Notes: generated by a model not told the origin, from the letters alone. 6,159 nt of DNA from Candidatus Dadabacteria bacterium (GCA_030632765.1 DAOVUC010000104.1:1-6159); one strand, 5' to 3'. Shown: positions 1-5,709, counted from the stretch's first letter. Numbers and translations: made by a program.

Positions 1-37
1 AAATCTAAAGCAAAGGTCCTTTAAAGTCAAATCATTA

Positions 38-782
38 TTACATCCTTTTCGCTCTTGTGAGGGTTAGTACTTGCACCTTGTAAGCGCCTGAATTAAGTAA
101 CATTTTAGAGCACTCATCGCTCGTTGATCCAGTTGTAAACACATCGTCTACTAACAAGATCGATTTCCCTTTAAACTTATGATCTTCTGTAACCGAAAAT
201 GCCCCTTTTACGTTTGAGCGTCTCTCATATTCGCTAATAATTTCAATCTGAGGCCTGGTCTCTCTTGTCCTCTTCATACCAAATATCTCACAGTTCACCC
301 CGGCGTATTTGGCCAGTCCGTTTGCTAGTATCACAGATTGATTGTACTCCCTTTGTCTTAGTTTAATTATATGTAGAGGGACCGGGACCACTGAGTCGAA
401 GCTATCCAAATCCTCAGGCACATTAGTCGTTAAAATGTCTACTAGCGCATTTGCAATACTTAATTTCCCCTCGTACTTAAAACTAATTATCATATCTCTG
501 ATTTTCCCGTCATAAATAGCGATTGAACGCGCCTTTTCAAAACAAAACTTGCCTTTAACACACCTACCGCATAGATGGCCGTCACTTTCTTGAGCCAAAT
601 CTATATCATAATCTTCTTCGTCCTCAGAATTAAAGAATCCAAATGGAACTCCGCACTTTTGGCAACAGGACCAATTATTTATAAACCTTATATCGCTAAA
701 ACCATAGACTACAGAGAATTCCGCTTTCAAGCGCTTCGGTCTTGCAGGAAGGACATACTTTTGGGAATAAAATATCTAGCAT
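38..782 (-). CDS. comF: ComF-family phosphoribosyltransferase, interrupted by a one-base frameshift
   Basis: This is a ComF-type protein: an N-terminal cysteine zinc-finger part followed by a type I phosphoribosyltransferase domain. The family is linked to DNA uptake in naturally competent bacteria; the exact reaction is not settled. The 5' part (MLDILFPKVCPSC...) runs into a stop near 696. The 3' part, in another frame, runs to the TAA at 40-38. Dropping one G from the GG at 703-702 joins them as ...GILCSLCFSDIRF..., restoring the finger cysteine C27 and giving 247 aa, a normal family length. Visible in the joined protein are C10/C13, C24/C27, C39-C40/C43, C71/C74, the VPVPLH...REYNQ segment, and the PRPP loop LLVDDVFTTGST at about 209-220. 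The start is chosen at ATG 782 because MLDILFP is where family members begin, but no Shine-Dalgarno site precedes it; TTG 887 or GTG 806 are alternatives. It lies 111 bases after dnaN on the same strand. The indel may be a sequencing error. Confidence 0.88.
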
Positions 783-893
783 ATGTTGAAGGGGATCATC
801 ATTCACATAAATATTGAGTTCATTATTAAATCCAATCTTAGTACCAAAATTAAATACAGTTGGGCGGGCGTTACCCCTTAAAAACAAATCTCC

Positions 894-1994
894 CTAAACT
901 CTCATAGGCATAATTACAGATAAGTAAACCTCATCATCATCTGGCTTTATTACAGCCGGGCTCAGCTCATCAATCAAACCAATTTGCACCTTCTCTTGTG
1001 TAATAGCCTCTAATACATCCATCAAATACCTGGCATTGAATCCAAGCTCTACCGGCTCTCCGGAATAGCTAATGGATATAGACTCTTTTGCTTCTCCAAA
1101 TTCAGGTGATACCGATACAAGTGTAATCACATCTTTGTCTATATAAAGTTTTACACTTCTTGTCTTTTCTGAAGAAAGTATGGAAACCCTTTTAAGAGCG
1201 CTTAAGAGCTCATCCCTTCCTATAGTTATTGTAACTTTTGTTTGCTCTGGTGTTACTTGCTTGTAGTCGGGAAAATCAGCATCTATAAGCCTTGCTATGA
1301 GTACAATATTTTCTCCCTCAGCCATAAAGAAGTTATCCCCTACCCCGATTCTAACAGTTTCTGATAATTTTAAGACCTTTCTTAGTTCTGCAACTCCCTT
1401 TTTAGGAACCACAAAACCTTTATCAAACTTAACGCCATTATCAATCTTCTTTTCCACAAGAGACAAACGATGCCCATCTGTGGCTACAAGTCTTAATGTG
1501 GTTTTACCTGACTCCTCAAAATATATACCAGCCAGATTCCTTCTGAGTTCATCTGGGGAAACAGCGAATATGGTTTTGGAAATCATATCATCTATTAAAA
1601 AGCTTTCCACACTAAACAAATTATCCGAATGTAGTTCAGGGACTATAGGAAAATCTTCACTAGGTAAACCTGCGATCTTAAAATTCGCAGAAGAGCTTCG
1701 AATTTCGACCCAGTGGTTTCCTATCTCTTCAATCTCAATCTGTCCATCCGGGAGTTCTTTAATTATCTCATACAATTTTCTTGCAGGTATTGCTAAGCTT
1801 CCTTCTTTTGAAACCTCCGCATTACACCAGGTACTCATAGTGGTCTCTAGATCCGTAGCAGATATTTCAATCTTGTTATCTTTTAAAGTAATGAGAGCAT
1901 GAGAGAGTACAGGCATTGTAGCACGTCTTTCTGAAATCCCCTGCACCAGTCCTAGTTTTAGTGAGAAATCTCCTACCTGGGTTTTAAATTTCAT
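894..1994 (-). CDS. dnaN: DNA polymerase III beta subunit (sliding clamp)
   Basis: This is the ring-shaped clamp that tethers DNA polymerase III to DNA and serves as a docking platform for replication and repair proteins. The protein is 366 aa, the usual length, with the normal three repeated clamp folds at roughly 1-120, 128-245 and 250-366. Family landmarks are MPVLSHALI (27-35), LPSEDFPIVP (110-119), TDGHRLSLV (172-180), DADFPDY (238-244) and the C-terminal MPMRV (362-366). TDGHRL and MPMR line the pocket that binds clamp-binding peptides. ATG 1994 is supported by AGGAG at 2007-2003, eight bases upstream. It follows dnaA on the same strand with a 257-base origin-containing gap, the standard arrangement. 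The frame is intact, unlike its two neighbours. It may be transcribed from the dnaA promoter or from a weak candidate promoter inside the gap. Confidence 0.98.
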   Translation of the reverse strand: MKFKTQVGDFSLKLGLVQGISERRATMPVLSHALITLKDNKIEISATDLETTMSTWCNAEVSKEGSLAIPARKLYEIIKELPDGQIEIEEIGNHWVEIRSSSANFKIAGLPSEDFPIVPELHSDNLFSVESFLIDDMISKTIFAVSPDELRRNLAGIYFEESGKTTLRLVATDGHRLSLVEKKIDNGVKFDKGFVVPKKGVAELRKVLKLSETVRIGVGDNFFMAEGENIVLIARLIDADFPDYKQVTPEQTKVTITIGRDELLSALKRVSILSSEKTRSVKLYIDKDVITLVSVSPEFGEAKESISISYSGEPVELGFNARYLMDVLEAITQEKVQIGLIDELSPAVIKPDDDEVYLSVIMPMRV

Positions 1995-2010
1995 AGCATC
2001 TACTCCTATG

Positions 2011-2041
2011 TCTATAATATTAATTCTTAATTCTTATTATC
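2011..2041. other. AT-rich DNA unwinding element
   Basis: About 31 bases with only four G/C positions lie directly beyond the DnaA-trios. They contain a short tandem repeat (TTAATTC TTAATTC TTATTAT, about 2020-2040). This is where duplex opening would be expected. Its extent is judged by base composition only. Confidence 0.65.
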
Positions 2042-2059
2042 TAGTAGTAATAGTAGTAG
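2042..2059 (+). promoter_or_regulatory. DnaA-trio element, six consecutive triplets
   Basis: The plus strand reads TAG TAG TAA TAG TAG TAG. Read 3' to 5' away from the tandem DnaA boxes, this is 3'-GAT-GAT-GAT-AAT-GAT-GAT-5', fitting the known trio consensus 3'-[G/A]A[T/A]-5'. In B. subtilis a DnaA filament binds these triplets on one strand to melt the origin. The flanking boxes, GC step and A/T stretch are in the expected order. Confidence 0.85.
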
Positions 2060-2063
2060 GGCA

Positions 2064-2072
2064 TGTGAATTT
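2064..2072 (-). promoter_or_regulatory. Weak second DnaA box beside the DnaA-trios
   Basis: The minus strand reads AAATTCACA, matching 7 of 9 positions of TTATNCACA. It shares one base with the perfect box and has the same orientation. The position, next to the GC step, is that of the trio-proximal box in B. subtilis; the sequence match alone would be weak. Confidence 0.5.
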
Positions 2073-2080
2073 GTGGATAA
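2072..2080 (-). promoter_or_regulatory. DnaA box, perfect TTATCCACA
   Basis: The plus strand reads TGTGGATAA, so the box points toward dnaN and the DnaA-trios, as box 6/7 does in B. subtilis. This is the anchor box of the unwinding element. Confidence 0.9.
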
Positions 2081-2136
2081 ATACCCTAATAACTCTATTT
2101 TTACTTTATATTAAAGCTGATATTTCATCTCTTTAG

Positions 2137-2157
2137 TGTTGATATATATGTTGATAA
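2137..2157 (-). promoter_or_regulatory. Two degenerate DnaA-like nonamers in tandem
   Basis: TGTTGATAA (2149-2157) and TGTTGATAT (2137-2145) on the plus strand are ATCAACA-type relatives of the DnaA box on the minus strand, 12 bases apart. The TTATCAACA form recurs upstream of dnaA at 3799-3807. They could be weak or ATP-DnaA-specific sites; this is inference. Confidence 0.35.
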
Positions 2158-2174
2158 TCAGAACAACTTGTCAA
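2143..2174 (-). promoter_or_regulatory. Possible dnaN promoter in the origin gap
   Basis: A perfect -35 TTGACA lies at 2174-2169 on the minus strand. A TATATA stretch at 2148-2143 is the nearest -10-like sequence, but the spacing is 20 bases, longer than ideal; CATATA at 18 bases is a poorer match. A separate dnaN promoter is plausible, not shown. Confidence 0.3.
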
Positions 2175-2177
2175 CCT

Positions 2178-2186
2178 CTATCCACA
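2178..2186 (+). promoter_or_regulatory. DnaA box variant CTATCCACA
   Basis: One mismatch from TTATCCACA (first base). It has the same orientation as the box at 2217-2225, and its last base starts the inverted repeat at 2186-2205. Confidence 0.7.
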
Positions 2187-2205
2187 GGGATTTAAGCATA
2201 TCCCT
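2186..2205. repeat. Inverted repeat AGGGAT-8 nt-ATCCCT inside the origin
   Basis: Perfect six-base arms at 2186-2191 and 2200-2205 are separated by eight bases. No U-run follows on the dnaA-transcript strand, so it is not a typical terminator for dnaA. It abuts the CTATCCACA box and could be a protein-binding site or a small hairpin. Confidence 0.4.
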
Positions 2206-2216
2206 ATTTTAACTTT

Positions 2217-2225
2217 TTATCCACA
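2217..2225 (+). promoter_or_regulatory. DnaA box, perfect TTATCCACA
   Basis: Exact nine-base consensus in the dnaA-dnaN gap, 26 bases from the dnaA stop codon, in the opposite orientation to the box at 2072-2080. Confidence 0.88.
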
Positions 2226-2251
2226 ATTACACCCACAGTGTTTTGCACCGT

Positions 2252-2260
2252 TTATCCACT
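2252..2260 (+). promoter_or_regulatory. DnaA box variant TTATCCACT overlapping the dnaA stop
   Basis: One mismatch (last base) from the consensus. It overlaps the last codons and TAA of dnaA, so the match may partly reflect coding sequence. Confidence 0.45.
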
Positions 2261-3755
2261 CATAAGACCCTCTATTTTTCGTGATAAAGAGTCCACATTC
2301 TTTGTCATAGAAAGGTCATTGCCTAGAAGCTTTTCAATTTTCTTAACAGCGTGGATTACCGTAGAGTGATCTTTACCTCCGAATTTTTCTCCTATTTCCG
2401 GATAGGAAGCCCCTGTGTATCTGCGTGCAAGGTACATTGTGATTTGTCTAGGTACAGCTATGTTTTTTTGTTTTCTTTCTGATTTTAAGTCCTGTACTCT
2501 CATTCCGAAAAAGTTTGCTACCTCTTTTTGAATACTCTCTATCGTAACTAATCTATTATCCTGGTTCTTCACTATTTTTTTTAAAACTTCTTTGGCGAGA
2601 TCTAAAGAAATCTCAGTGTTCAGAAGTTTTGCGTGAGCAATTATATTTGTAAGTGCCCCCCTCAAGCTCCCTAATGTTTGAAGTGGTATTTTTAGCAATA
2701 TAAAGTCCAACTTCATTGGGCAGCACAACCCCTTCTGACTCAGCTATATTCTTAATAATTGCAATCCTTGTTTCTGTTTCAGGCGGCTGTATATCTGTGA
2801 GAAGACCCCACTCGAACCTAGAGCGCAATCTTTCCTCTAAATAGGACATATCCTTGGGCGATGTGTCGCTAGTTAGAACTATCTGCTTTTTAGATTCATA
2901 AAGGGTGTTGAAAGTGTGGAAGAACTCCTCCTGGGTACTTTCTTTGCCAGCAATAAACTGTATGTCGTCTATTAGAAGTACATCGCAGCCGAATCTGTAC
3001 CTGTTTCTGAACTCTTCCATTTTATTGGATCTAATACTATTTATAACCTGGTTTGTAAAATGCTCAGCAGATATGCAGCATATTCTCGCCATATTAGATG
3101 TTGACTTTAACACCTCGTTTCCTATGGCATTAATAAGGTGAGTTTTTCCAAGCCCAACGCCTCCGTATATGAAAAGAGGGTTATAAGCTTCTCCCGGCTT
3201 TCTTGCAACCGCGGTTGAGGCAGCGTGAGCAAATTGATTGCTCGGCCCTACTATGAATCTATCAAACGTATAGTTCGGACTTAAAACACCAGTAAATAAT
3301 CGGCCGGGTTTTGAGTCTTCTTGTTTTTTTTCCTTATTAGGGCTTTTTCCTTCTTTTTCTACCGCTTCACTATCTTCCGATATAATTTCCACTTCTACTT
3401 TGATATCGTAAATTTCTTTAATAGTGTCGTTAATAAATTCAAGGTAGTGATTTTCTATCCAGTCTCTGTCGAATTGATTATTGGCTTTAAGAATTAGAGT
3501 TTCTTGTGTTTCCGTTACCGCTTTTAGGGGTGCAAACCAGAAGAATACCTGTGGATTAGATTTCTTTTTAATCCTTAATAGTATCTCTTGCCACTGTACT
3601 TTTTTGGTTGAGCTATTTGCATCTACTCTTTCTTGTGAAAAAGAGTCTGGGAGCCCAGGTTGACTTATAAAAAGTTCTAATCCTCTATCATCATTAGCCC
3701 TTTCTGAAAAGAGGGATCTGAGATCATGTTTTAGGGGCGCTCTTTTGGTAGCCAA
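2252..3755 (-). CDS. dnaA: Chromosomal replication initiator DnaA, interrupted by a one-base frameshift
   Basis: DnaA is the AAA+ ATPase that binds DnaA boxes, opens the origin and recruits the helicase. The upstream frame covers residues 1-366 and the downstream frame the rest. They join exactly if one G is removed from the six-G run at 2661-2656, giving ...NIRELEGALTNIIAHA... and a 500-aa protein. Domain I is at about 52-125 (WQEILLRI...FFWFAPL) and a lysine/glutamate-rich linker at about 126-155. The AAA+ core has Walker A GGVGLGKTH (198-206), Walker B VLLIDDIQ (259-266), sensor 1 IVLTSD (292-297), the arginine finger R313 in SRFEWGL, and sensor 2 R362. DNA-binding domain IV has RQITMYLARRYT (from about 436) and the signature GGKDHSTV (459-466). 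The start is TTG 3755 with GGAGG four bases upstream; about 50 residues precede domain I, longer than usual. Without the repair the product ends at 380 aa and lacks domain IV. Confidence 0.95.
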
Positions 3756-3759
3756 TTAT

Positions 3760-3764
3760 CCTCC
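3760..3764 (-). promoter_or_regulatory. Ribosome binding site that decides the dnaA TTG start
   Basis: GGAGG lies four bases before TTG 3755-3753. No in-frame ATG or GTG occurs between this TTG and domain I, so the site supports the TTG start and the extended N-terminus. Confidence 0.7.
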
Positions 3765-3798
3765 GATACTTCTTTGCAACAGACAACTTGCCCACAAA

Positions 3799-3807
3799 TT
3801 ATCAACA
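3799..3807 (+). promoter_or_regulatory. DnaA box variant TTATCAACA in the dnaA leader
   Basis: One mismatch from TTATCCACA. It is three bases from the perfect box at 3811-3819 and faces it, so the two form a closely spaced opposed pair in the dnaA untranslated leader. Confidence 0.55.
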
Positions 3808-3810
3808 ACA

Positions 3811-3819
3811 TGTGGATAA
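3811..3819 (-). promoter_or_regulatory. DnaA box, perfect TTATCCACA, in the dnaA leader
   Basis: The plus strand reads TGTGGATAA. The site lies between the dnaA promoter and the TTG start, where bound DnaA could block transcription. Confidence 0.88.
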
Positions 3820-3872
3820 CTTATGTGTAGAAATTTAGTTTGCGAAGTGTCCCATCCAATCCGGTAGAGTAC

Positions 3873-3902
3873 ATCCTAACAGATGGTAAAATACCTTGTC
3901 AA
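3873..3902 (-). promoter_or_regulatory. Probable dnaA promoter (sigma70 type)
   Basis: A perfect -35 TTGACA (3902-3897) is followed after 18 bases by TAGGAT (3878-3873), a four-of-six match to TATAAT. Transcription would start near 3866 and give a leader of about 110 bases containing two DnaA boxes, a layout suited to DnaA autorepression. Confidence 0.6.
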
Positions 3903-4000
3903 GTTTTTTTTTATTATTGCATGATTACAGCTAGTTACATAGGATTTTTAGCATCAAATTTATTGTTGTTTTTCTCATCTAAAATCTTGTAATTTAGAAG

Positions 4001-4009
4001 TTATCCACA
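4001..4009 (+). promoter_or_regulatory. DnaA box, perfect TTATCCACA, upstream of the dnaA promoter
   Basis: Exact consensus, about 100 bases upstream of the -35 element of dnaA and in the opposite orientation to the box at 3811-3819. Confidence 0.88.
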
Positions 4010-4074
4010 GGTCTCTGGACATCATTTTATATGCAAATCACCGAAAACATAGATTTTTTAAGAGATTTAAGAGG

Positions 4075-4107
4075 CAAAAATATTAGTTTTTTATAGTGCT
4101 ATTTTTG
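4075..4107. repeat. AT-rich inverted repeat after the MFS gene
   Basis: The arms CAAAAATA (4075-4082) and TATTTTTG (4100-4107) pair perfectly over eight bases across a 17-base loop, starting four bases past the MFS stop codon. It could be a weak terminator for the transporter or simply part of the AT-rich origin DNA; the stem is almost all A/T. Confidence 0.3.
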
Positions 4108-4110
4108 TGC

Positions 4111-5385
4111 TTAAAAATTATTTTCCTGAGCGTACTCAATACCCTTTTTTTCATCTACTCTATTTAGCAAAAAACCACCTACTATAAAAAACACAATTAA
4201 CGATAGAATACTAAGCCGGCTAGAGCCCGCAATCTGAGATACAATAGCGAATACCAAGGGTCCTACAATGCCTGCAAATTTTGAACTCATTCCGTAAAAA
4301 CCATAAAATTCACCCGTTTTTGATTTAGGCAACATAGAGCCAAAGAGGGAACGGCTGAGAGCTTGAGTTCCCCCCTGTACCGTGCCCACAACAAATGCCA
4401 GGATCCAAAAGTGCAGCGCAGTCTCCATGAAGTATCCACCGATCGAGATCATTGTGTATACAAATAACCCGAGCAGGATCGAGTTTTTAGCCCCTATATA
4501 TTTTGCAAGTCTCCCGAAGGCGAAAGAAAATGGGATACCCACGAATTGGGTCATAAGCAGTGCTCCTATCAGAGCTGTCTGATCTATACCTATTTCAGCG
4601 CCGTAAATCGCAGCCATCTTAATTATCGTTCCTATTCCGTCGTTATAGATCCAGAAGGCAACCAAGAAAAGGAATAACTGTCTGTAGCTTCTAAGTTCAT
4701 TGAATGTAGCTCTTATTCTTTTAAAGCCCCCAGTGAAAGGATTAATACGCGGGCCAATATTCTCTTTAACTTTAGGTTCCGTAACATTTCTGAGAATTGG
4801 AATAGTAAAAATTGCCCACCAAATTGAAACTGTCACAAAAGAGAGGCGAGTAGCAAGCAAGGTGTCCGACATCAGTTCAATCATTAAAACATTTATACCA
4901 AGACGGATTCCTCCTCCCAGGTAACCAAGGGCATATCCCTTTGTCGATACCTGGTCTATTTTTTCAGGACCGGCAACGTGCGGCAGTAGGGAGTTGTAGA
5001 ACACTTCAGATATTGCAAACCCTATGTTGCCTATAATAAAAAATAGAGAAGCCATGAGCCAATCGCCTGTGGTGACAAAGTAAAGAAGCGCTGTTGCAAA
5101 GATTCCAAGTGCGGCAAATGTCAGCAACAGTTTTTTCTTTACCCCTGAATAATCCGCGATAGCTCCCATAATTGGAGCCAAAAATGCTGTGATTAAGAGC
5201 GCTCCCGCGGTTGTATATCCCCAGTATGCTGTTGCTGTATTGCCCGGCAGGTCAGCTCCCGCAACCTGGCTATAGTAAACCGGGAGCACCGCAGCCATAA
5301 CGGTTGTGGCAAAAGCGGAATTTGCCCAGTCGTACATACACCAGCTCAGGATTTCTCCACGTTTATTTTTATGAGAACGGTTGAT
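4111..5385 (-). CDS. Atg22/UMF1-family MFS transporter
   Basis: This is an inner-membrane permease of the major facilitator superfamily, in the branch related to fungal Atg22 (UMF1 family); the substrate in bacteria is unknown. From ATG 5337 it is 408 aa, with about 11-12 hydrophobic segments spread along the chain. Family signatures are YDWANSAF (2-9), the loop GAIADYSGVKKK (58-69), FWIYNDGIGT (228-237) and GGTQALSRSLFGSMLP (322-337). The start is a problem. The conserved N-terminus (EILSWCMYDWANSAF) extends upstream of ATG 5337, and the frame is open upstream without ATG, GTG or TTG. The best-supported position is ATC 5385, which has AAAGGA seven bases upstream and gives 424 aa. ATG 5337 would remove part of the first conserved motif. 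The gene ends 355 bases upstream of dnaA on the same strand and is divergent from ferritin. No operon partner is visible. Confidence 0.9.
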   Translation of the reverse strand: MNRSHKNKRGEILSWCMYDWANSAFATTVMAAVLPVYYSQVAGADLPGNTATAYWGYTTAGALLITAFLAPIMGAIADYSGVKKKLLLTFAALGIFATALLYFVTTGDWLMASLFFIIGNIGFAISEVFYNSLLPHVAGPEKIDQVSTKGYALGYLGGGIRLGINVLMIELMSDTLLATRLSFVTVSIWWAIFTIPILRNVTEPKVKENIGPRINPFTGGFKRIRATFNELRSYRQLFLFLVAFWIYNDGIGTIIKMAAIYGAEIGIDQTALIGALLMTQFVGIPFSFAFGRLAKYIGAKNSILLGLFVYTMISIGGYFMETALHFWILAFVVGTVQGGTQALSRSLFGSMLPKSKTGEFYGFYGMSSKFAGIVGPLVFAIVSQIAGSSRLSILSLIVFFIVGGFLLNRVDEKKGIEYAQENNF

Positions 5386-5392
5386 CTTTATT

Positions 5393-5398
5393 TCCTTT
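5393..5398 (-). promoter_or_regulatory. Ribosome binding site pointing to an ATC start of the MFS gene
   Basis: AAAGGA lies seven bases before ATC 5385-5383, an ideal distance, but 55 bases from ATG 5337. It is the only good Shine-Dalgarno match near the conserved N-terminus. Confidence 0.5.
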
Positions 5399-5408
5399 GT
5401 ATGGTTTG

Positions 5409-5429
5409 CTGAGGCACAAGTAACCTCAG
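5409..5429. repeat. Inverted repeat CTGAGG-9 nt-CCTCAG in the MFS leader
   Basis: Perfect six-base GC-containing arms at 5409-5414 and 5424-5429 lie ten bases upstream of the MFS ribosome binding site and downstream of its candidate promoter. It could be an operator or a leader hairpin. No T-run follows on either strand, so a terminator is unlikely. Confidence 0.45.
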
Positions 5430-5442
5430 ATTAATTATTAGT

Positions 5443-5471
5443 ATTATTATTGGAAATCACTCAAAAGCCAA
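5443..5471 (-). promoter_or_regulatory. Candidate promoter of the MFS gene
   Basis: TTGGCT (5471-5466, four of six to TTGACA), a 17-base spacer and AATAAT (5448-5443, five of six to TATAAT) sit at the right place upstream of the leader hairpin. In such AT-rich DNA a match of this quality can occur by chance. Confidence 0.35.
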
Positions 5472-5709
5472 TGAACGAGCAGCCTTTAAGATCAAAAAGG
5501 AGATTCTAAAGAGGGCTCTTTCCATATTATGGCGGGAGCTTTGTTGATATGGACACATCTAATTTTTAACTTTTACTATCTATTAGTTTAAATGTAATTG
5601 GTAATTGTTCCCACCTAGTAATTAGTTGAAATTAGTCTCTATTTGTGCGCTTACGAATGTGCGTATTGTGTCTAGAGTAAAGGAGTAAAGAAAGCGATCG
5701 GAGGTTATT

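Larger units (their letters stand above)
1995..2260. other. Origin of replication core (oriC) between dnaA and dnaN
   Basis: The dnaA-dnaN gap has every part of a Bacillus-type basal unwinding system. Read from dnaA toward dnaN these are dispersed DnaA boxes (2252-2260, 2217-2225, 2178-2186), a tandem pair (2080-2072 perfect, 2072-2064 weak), a GC-rich GCCC step (2062-2059), six DnaA-trio triplets (2059-2042) and an almost pure A/T stretch (2040-2011) ending at the dnaN Shine-Dalgarno site. The order and strand match the B. subtilis incC region as I remember it. Assignment as the working origin is inference from this layout. Confidence 0.85.
3756..4110. other. Upstream origin/regulatory region of dnaA (second half of a bipartite oriC)
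   Basis: This 355-base gene-free stretch between the MFS gene and dnaA holds two perfect DnaA boxes (3811-3819 and 4001-4009), a one-mismatch box (3799-3807), the dnaA promoter (3873-3902), an A/T-rich block at about 3901-4000 and an AT-rich inverted repeat (4075-4107). Boxes on both sides of dnaA are what bipartite origins show. No DnaA-trio run was seen here, so melting more likely occurs on the dnaN side. Confidence 0.65.
5386..5709. other. Divergent intergenic region between the MFS gene and ferritin
   Basis: These 324 bases hold the MFS ribosome binding site, an inverted repeat (5409-5429), a candidate MFS promoter (5443-5471) and the ferritin GGAGG (5700-5704). An A/T-rich middle part (about 5555-5640) has short AATT-containing repeats. 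I found no convincing ferritin promoter, Fur site, RNA gene or small coding gene. TGTGCG occurs twice at 5644-5649 and 5658-5663 without a clear role. Confidence 0.5.

Noticed and set aside
1..37. AAAGGTCCTTT near the window start as a comF terminator
   Set aside because: The arms leave almost no loop, and no T-run follows on the minus strand.
575..817. Open frame of 80 codons on the plus strand
   Set aside because: Antisense to comF; no Shine-Dalgarno site or recognisable domain.
1297..1902. Open frame of 201 codons on the plus strand
   Set aside because: Lies entirely antisense to the intact dnaN and its translation resembles no protein family.
2042..2059. TAG/TAA triplets as a simple microsatellite
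   Set aside because: The position, strand and flanks match a DnaA-trio element too closely for a random repeat to be the better explanation.
4382..4924. Two open frames of 66 and 74 codons on the plus strand
   Set aside because: Antisense shadows of the MFS gene.
5428..5452. A/T-rich ATTATTAGTATTATTAT resembling a Fur box
   Set aside because: It is not a true palindrome and the TAAT-type repeats are common in this A/T-rich stretch; it is also about 260 bases from the ferritin start.
5471..5591. Small open frames of 12 codons (5471-5509) and 20 codons (5529-5591)
   Set aside because: No ribosome binding site before either; the second is merely hydrophobic and lies in A/T-rich DNA.
5626..5669. 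TTGAAA or TTGTGC with TTACGA or TATTGT as the ferritin promoter
   Set aside because: Spacings of 15 or 19 bases and poor -10 matches; not good enough to annotate.
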